Assembly (NCBI RefSeq): GCF_016086655.4
Contig: NC_052131.2
Coordinates: forward strand, 37,139,705 to 37,203,704
DNA from: Lepeophtheirus salmonis
Lineage: Eukaryota > Arthropoda > Copepoda > Siphonostomatoida > Caligidae
DNA: 64,000 nucleotides
Direction of reading: 5' to 3'
A program made the position numbers and the translations under genes. The notes beneath the pieces are model-generated. The model had not been told where the DNA came from, searched no databases, and saw only the letters and a program-made list of their open reading frames with translations. Shown in pieces: positions 58,674 through 64,000 of this stretch; within the stretch, counting starts at the first letter, position 1; each line of letters begins with the position of its first letter.

Positions 58674-59407
58674 TACTGGGTGATCTATTGAAATCTACAC
58701 ACTTACTAACTCAATAACTAATGAAGATTCACTGATTGAAATTAATTTATATTTTGATATATTAAAGCATAAACAATTTTTTACAAAAAAAAAAAAAAAA
58801 CCTGAGATCTCTAGCTTACGTACAAGTCGAGAAAACGACACTTGAACGTGATTGACGAATTTCCATTCTTGCACTCAAAGCCGTCAGCAAGTCCAAAACG
58901 TTGGAGTGGAAGATTGACTTTATTGAAAAGGCCAAACTGGATCCGGATGAGTTAAAGAAAACATCCCAGCCCAAGCTCCTCAAGTTCCCGGTCGGTTACA
59001 GGATCACAGTGTCTTACTATGCGATTGCTTTGGAAGATAACCTTTTGCTGTGGGTTCAAGTAAACTATCCTGATGGAAATATAGTTTTCCAGCAGGATGG
59101 TGCGTGTGCACACACCTCAAAAAAGGCATACGGATAGTTGACCTAAACACCAAGGCTCTCAAAGCCATTATTTGCCAGCACTGAGATGCATGACAGAGGA
59201 ATACATCCGAAGTAGATGCCAGGCCTTCCAACACCATCTGGAAGCCATTATAACCGTTAATGGAGGCTACATTAATGGTTCATATACTTCAGACACACAA
59301 CTATTTATAGTATTAACTTTGCTAAAATTTTATTTTTAATTAATAAATTATATCTTTTTAGAGTTTTTGAAATTCAAAGTGTTCAGATTTTAATGAAGCA
59401 CTCGGTA
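58674..59407 (+). mobile_element. family 1 copy D, non-autonomous with an in-frame fusion ORF
   Basis: The left terminus is TACTGGGTGATCTATTGAAA. The right terminus, reverse-complemented, is TACCGAGTGCTTCATTAAAA. A 78-codon frame (58901-59137) joins the end of the N-terminal region (WKIDFIEKAKLDPDELKK) directly to the catalytic stretch (LLLWVQVNYPDGNIVFQQDG, then ACAHTSKKAY). The first aspartate region is removed without breaking the frame. After the stop, the tail (HHLEAIITVNGGYING) is readable. It is 734 bases long. Confidence 0.8.
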
Positions 59408-59431
59408 CACCACTCAATAATACAGATGCAT

Positions 59432-59545
59432 TTTATTTATAGTAATTCAACTACATATATTAATATACCAGATGGTCTATTGAAATCTGAACCCTTGCTT
59501 CTTCATGAAGGTTCACTGGTTGAAATTAATTCATATTTCACTGCA
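59432..59545. repeat. inverted duplicate of 61050-61165, includes family 1 end plus flank
   Basis: The segment TTTATTTATAGTAATTCAAC...ATACCAGATGGTCTATTG and the following family 1 leader reappear on the other strand at 61050-61165. The match starts about 35 bases outside the transposon terminus. Confidence 0.8.
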
Positions 59546-60363
59546 TTAACTATTTCATTTTGTAAAATTAGTTGGAAGGAAAGGAACAAATGAACGGAAA
59601 GAAATTAACGAAGGAGTACCTGATTCAACTTCCATCTTTAATTATCTATACTTACTATAAGAGGCACTTAGAAAGCCCTTTGTATAATTTTACATGTATT
59701 AGGATAGTTTATTTTTGTTATAAAATCATTCATTATGCGAAAAATAAGAAACAGGGACTCAGAATCAACTTGCAAAATAAACTACCTTGAGAAAGTGTCA
59801 TTGCAATCTAATTTTAGAAATATAGAAAAGAAAATAAATTTTTGTGTTTTTTCTTTTAAGAAAGAATAATAAGATCAAACAACAGCCCACCTGAGAACAA
59901 TACTTTATAATATTTTGGCGTTTATAAAAAATTTTATTCATTGTCTTTATAACCAATTAAATTGTATTAAATTGAAAATTTAAACTCTCACTAAAAAGTG
60001 TAACTTTTTTTTTAATAAACATCATTTGTGTAAGATACCATTGATCATTTATTAAATAAAATAAACCTTGTTGCATTTCTAAGTCATATTCCCCGCAAAG
60101 CAAATAATTTATTTTCAAGTATCGATTGATTTATCCAAAGGCAGTTTGCGATAATCACTCATCAATTTTCCTTATTTTTTTATGAGATAAATATGTGTCT
60201 TTTGGCATATAACATACACGCTCATTACGAGTATATATAAAGCACATACGGTGCATGAAGTTGTCTTTCCAAGAAATTTTGACAAGAGTAAAGTAATTAT
60301 TTCCAAAAATATGTATGAATTTATGTACATAATTTATTTTATCAAAATGATATTTACACAACA
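59546..60363. other. non-coding, nothing recognised
   Basis: ORFs here are continuations of the family 1 leader or chance frames. Confidence 0.35.
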
Positions 60364-61125
60364 TACCGAGGGGTCCGTTAAAATCTGAGCACTTTGAATT
60401 TTAAAGCTCAAAAAGATGTAACTTATAATTAGTACCATAAATAGATGTGGGCCTGGGATGTCTTAATCATTAATGTAGCCAGCCTTAGTGGCAATGATAG
60501 CTAACAGTAGCTTTGAGGGGCTCGGTGTTTGCATAAGGGACACTGCTGGCCTTTTCCTCGACATGAACCCAAAAGGTTTAGTTGATGGGGTTGGAATCAG
60601 GGATGTAGAAGCCAAAAATGTCAAAAAAGAGATCAAAAGAACTCTTTCAAGAGAGACTTACAACAGAGGAGATTGTTTTTGTCATTGTTAGTGTTAAAAT
60701 ATTGCCTCTCTACCCTCACAAGGATCTTTCCGCCCACTTTTTTTTATATCGTTCTGTACAGTTTGGTGTGAAATCCCTAGATCTCTTGCATGGTTACTCA
60801 TAGACTTGAGGGGATTACCCTGTACTGTTTTCTTTAATTCCTACAGGTCCCGTTTTTTGACTTACCCCTTCTTCTTTCCAAATTTTTGGACTCGCTGACG
60901 GCGTAAAAGGCGGTCCTGTAGACTCCCAACATCTTGGACTGCAAATAAATATTTGTTAATCACGTTCAAGCGTCATTTTTTCGACTTGAACGTAAGCTAT
61001 AGAGCTGAGTTTTGTTTATTTTGTAACTAATTGTTTATGCTTTGATGTATCGAAATATGAATTAATTTCAACCAGTGAACCTTCATAAATTAGCAAGGGT
61101 TCAGATTTCAATAGACCATCTGGTA
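60364..61125 (-). mobile_element. family 1 copy C, non-autonomous (minus strand)
   Basis: The left terminus is TACCGAGGGGTCCGTTAAAA. The right, reverse-complemented, is TACCAGATGGTCTATTGAAA. The minus strand has the leader and N-terminal region near 61010-60800 in decayed frames (LTFKSKK and KERxGP-like blocks), and the tail ending near 60480. The catalytic core is deleted. 762 bases. Confidence 0.75.
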
Positions 61126-62390
61126 TATTAATATATGTAGTTGAATTACTATAAATAAAAAATAATTGGAAAAAAGTTTTAAGTATAAAATTTAATAATC
61201 TTTTTATCATAAATTGTAACTACAATAAGTCTTTCTAACATACGTCAATATTATATATATTGGCCATTATGATGGCCTAAACAAAAAACCAAGTTTAATA
61301 GGAATCAAAATATTTTTTTTTCATTAATATTGTGCAATATTGTGAACGGTTACCCTGTATATAGGTACATATATGGATGTCAAATTGTAAATAACAAATA
61401 TAACTATTCTTTTGGTTTTCTTATACATATATATATCAAACCCTAAGTTGTATTTAACATATGTTATTTACCTCGTTATAAATTCTTTTTTACGTAGTTA
61501 GGAAGGTAGATTATCTTGCAATGATCAATTATTTTTCGCATAATATATTATTTTAAATCCTTTATTGACCAAGAACAAAATTAGCTTAACAAATATTTCC
61601 ATTTAATATCTATTTTCTGTACTTATTACTTAAATTATATTGAAATATCACTTTTTAGCATTTGAGTTTAATTCAAATTTTATTAAAAAATGGCAATTTT
61701 ATGTTGTAAAAAAATCAACCAAAAGAGTTTCTCCTTCATTGATGCAATTTGAAATGACAAATGCTGTTGAGAAAAGTTGTCCAGTGGTTGATAGATGTGC
61801 TATCGATTTTTTACTCCAAATAATCTCCATCAACTGCAAAAAATCCATATGGGTCAAGCTCTAATTTCGAGTGAATATAATCTAGAAATACATATTCTAT
61901 ATATGCATTGCACAAAATGAATTGAATTTAAGACGAAACGTTATTATTAGGTTAAACTCTATTGGAAAATTTGCAACTCATGTTAGGAATCATTAATCTT
62001 TAAATACATACATCCAAACTTCAATTTCATCGTCAGGAAGATTCGATAGATCATTCATTTGGAAAAATAAATAAAAATTATTGTACTAGGAATGAATTAG
62101 AATCTTTTAATTAAAAAAAAAATATCCAGTTTGATCTTTTTTCGGGTCAAATGAAATTGGATAAGATTATTACTAAAGATATATTCTTTAATGAAAGATG
62201 TATGTATGTATTATAAGGTATTGCTGATCTGAGTAGTTAATTATCTTTTTTATGACATTGCCTCTCTTATATAATATTAAAGGCCTAGGTCTATGAAGGT
62301 TAGTCTAGATAAATTAGGAGAATCTTGAAAGTCTTATAACGAATGAACTACATGGATTAAAGTCATATTTTATTATTTTTGAAAGCTATA
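61126..62390. other. non-coding, nothing recognised
   Basis: 61126-61165 is the flank duplicated at 59432. The 74-codon ORF at 61640 is unrecognised. Confidence 0.35.
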
Positions 62391-62905
62391 CTTAGTGACA
62401 TTCAACTATTTGAAATGAAATGTATCCCTTTTGATAACCACAGCCACGCGGCAACAGAAGCTTTGGCAGGCTTAGGCGACCTCGTGCGGATCTAACTTTG
62501 CTATTGTATGGGTAATGGGCTGCTTCGGGGCCTCCACAGACAAATAATATATGGCACAGGCCTCATGCTCGACCCTCTTCCAGAGGTATAAATCCAAAGA
62601 TTCAGACACAGGCAGTTTGCAGGTCAAAAATTCGGGCTCTGAAAGTGAGGAAATTTTGTGGAATAGACATTCTGCACTTTTTTGCCCTTGTGCGTTGTCT
62701 TGCTGGAAGGTATAATTTCTTTCTTAATTTACTCAATACATCCAGGGAATCTAAATTAAAAGTGCATAGCCAGAACCAGTAGAATGCCAAAGCTTGATCC
62801 ACACGAGGTTCCCCGGGCCTGCCAAAGCTGCCAGTGACATGTGGCCGAGCTTATCAGGGGAAGCAGATCTCATTATGAATAATTGAATTTCATTATACTT
62901 TTGAA
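62391..62905 (-). mobile_element. family 3 foldback-like element (minus strand)
   Basis: The ends are long diverged inverted arms: 62395-62505, and 62780-62900 on the other strand, each carrying CTTTGGCAGGC and ACCTCGTGxGGATC. On the minus strand the transposase fragment reads LCTFNLDSLDVLSKLRKKLY, a frame-shifted QQDNAQGQKSAE block, FHKISSLSEPEFLTCKL, then LWKRVEHEACAIYYLSVEAP and the tail AKLDPHEV. Its catalytic N-terminal half is missing. It has the same organisation as 31651 without the 300-base insertion. Confidence 0.7.
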
Positions 62906-63457
62906 ACAAACAATATATTTTTTAGCAATCCCTTGAGCTCATATAAGTATTTTCAGTATTTTCATTTATTTTACGAAATTAAAAAAAATATTACAAACTT
63001 GAATAATGTAACTTTGAGTCTATTTTGATGGTATAATAAAGTCTGTTTTATTTTTGGGGTTACCTCTTCTCCAGTTCTCTAACTGTTTTTTTTAAAGAAA
63101 TGTTCACTGACAAAGAGCTAACCCATATTACACATGTTTCAAAATATGTGAAACAATGTAATATTAATGTTTTATTACAACAAGAAATTATTAATTTTTT
63201 AATCATTTAAGATTATGTCAAATAGAAAAACTCTATTTGTTTCTTCGGGTACTAAGAAGAGGGATGAATAAGAAGTTTAATTTATACTTAAGTTATATTA
63301 TATTGGTATTCAATACATAAGGAAGAAGACAAACGTTTTTCAATTGGCTTTAATTTGAGTATCTCCAAGCATCTTAAAAGCAATGTCTGACTTTCCATCC
63401 TGTTTTTTTTTACAATTTTATTATTTATTAGTATTTTGTATGCAATTTATATAGACA
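62906..63457. other. non-coding, nothing recognised
   Basis: AT-rich, no supported feature. Confidence 0.35.
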
Positions 63458-63673
63458 TATAGTATGTCCAATAATTGATTGTCGTATTAAAAATATATAC
63501 TTTTATAGTAAAAAAAAAAAAATTAGTCGGAATAAAATGAACTTTGGCTGATACAATCATTAGACAATATTGAATTTTTCTGATGCAATAATTTTTGATG
63601 ATTGCTTCATACATCAGTATAAAAGGGCTCAGAAAACATACCATAGAATGTTAGTTGAAATTCAATATCCAAA
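63458..63673 (+). promoter_or_regulatory. 5' end and promoter of the Tc1-like element
   Basis: The probable terminus TATAGTATGTCCAATAATTG is at 63458. A TATA box (TATAAAAG, 63618-63625) lies 49 bases before the start codon, placing transcription start near 63650. This fits a Tc1 element with its own promoter. Confidence 0.5.
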
Positions 63674-64000
63674 ATGGTGAGAGAGCACTACTCTTTGGAG
63701 ACCAGAGCCAAGGCTGTTGGTATGATAGAGGGTGGATCAAGCCAGAGAGACGTTGCTCAAAGGTTACAGATTCCTCTCAGGACTATTGAGAATGGACAAA
63801 CCCTTGCAAATCAGAAGGGTCGAGGAAGGAAGAAAAAAATTCGCAAAGTTCCCAAACTGGTGATTTCAAAAGCTTTGACCAAAAAGAGGCAATCCACAAG
63901 GAAACTTGCACCAAGATTAATTTCAAAGGCCTATCCAATATCCAAGTCATCTGTCCACAACGACCTGAGTCACTCTTTGAATGCTTTGCCATACATACCT
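63674..64000 (+). CDS. Tc1-like transposase, N-terminal part, open to window edge
   Basis: From ATG 63674 the frame is open for 109 codons to the last base. Such transposases cut and paste their element by binding its terminal repeats. The N-terminus is a classic homeodomain-like helix-turn-helix: EHYSLETRAKAVGMIEGGSS, then QRDVAQRLQIPLRTIEN. A basic GRGRKKKIR hook follows, then the second DNA-binding subdomain with LVISKALTKKRQSTRKLAPR and ISKSSVHNDL. No stop or frameshift is seen, unlike every other transposase in the window. The catalytic DDE part lies beyond the edge, so activity cannot be judged. Confidence 0.88.
   Translation, partial: MVREHYSLETRAKAVGMIEGGSSQRDVAQRLQIPLRTIENGQTLANQKGRGRKKKIRKVPKLVISKALTKKRQSTRKLAPRLISKAYPISKSSVHNDLSHSLNALPYIP

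Overview
The window is AT-rich eukaryotic DNA with almost no host coding sequence. It reads as an arthropod nuclear genome, most likely a parasitic copepod of the sea-louse type. Three things support this. The one clear host gene, a proteasome alpha-2 subunit, has two introns of about 50 bases. A nuclear copy of mitochondrial atp6 reads correctly only with the invertebrate mitochondrial code. The rest is packed with decayed Tc1/mariner transposons. The species guess is inference from repeat style, not from a database search.

Layout. 1-9570: an AT-rich array, Tc1/mariner relics and an internally deleted Ty3/Gypsy element with a primer-binding site. 10700-12640: the PSMA2 gene on the minus strand (11571-12390), two small ORFs downstream of it that may be secreted or membrane peptides, and a 169-base segment bounded by 13-base inverted repeats just upstream. 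12640-35000: mostly non-coding, with mariner remnants, dispersed small elements with a GTTGTGTC-type terminal repeat, and elements with GGGGCGTCCGCAGG-type ends around arrays of an AGCTATGGATTTTT motif. 36400-36900: the nuclear atp6 copy beside a tRNA-like pol III B-box. 37000-56000: further arrays and mariner/Tc1 relics. 56000-64000: a perfect hairpin, a hAT/ZBED-like fragment, several copies of one internally deleted Tc1/mariner family, a foldback-like element, and at the right edge the open 5' part of a Tc1-like transposase behind a TATA box.

The genes do not form a pathway. The structure of interest is the mobile-element community: at least seven Tc1/mariner lineages, nearly all present as internally deleted, non-autonomous copies that keep the DNA-binding N-terminus and/or the C-terminal tail, plus at least two short-element families I cannot name. 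Alignments here were made by eye; percentages and boundaries are approximate.
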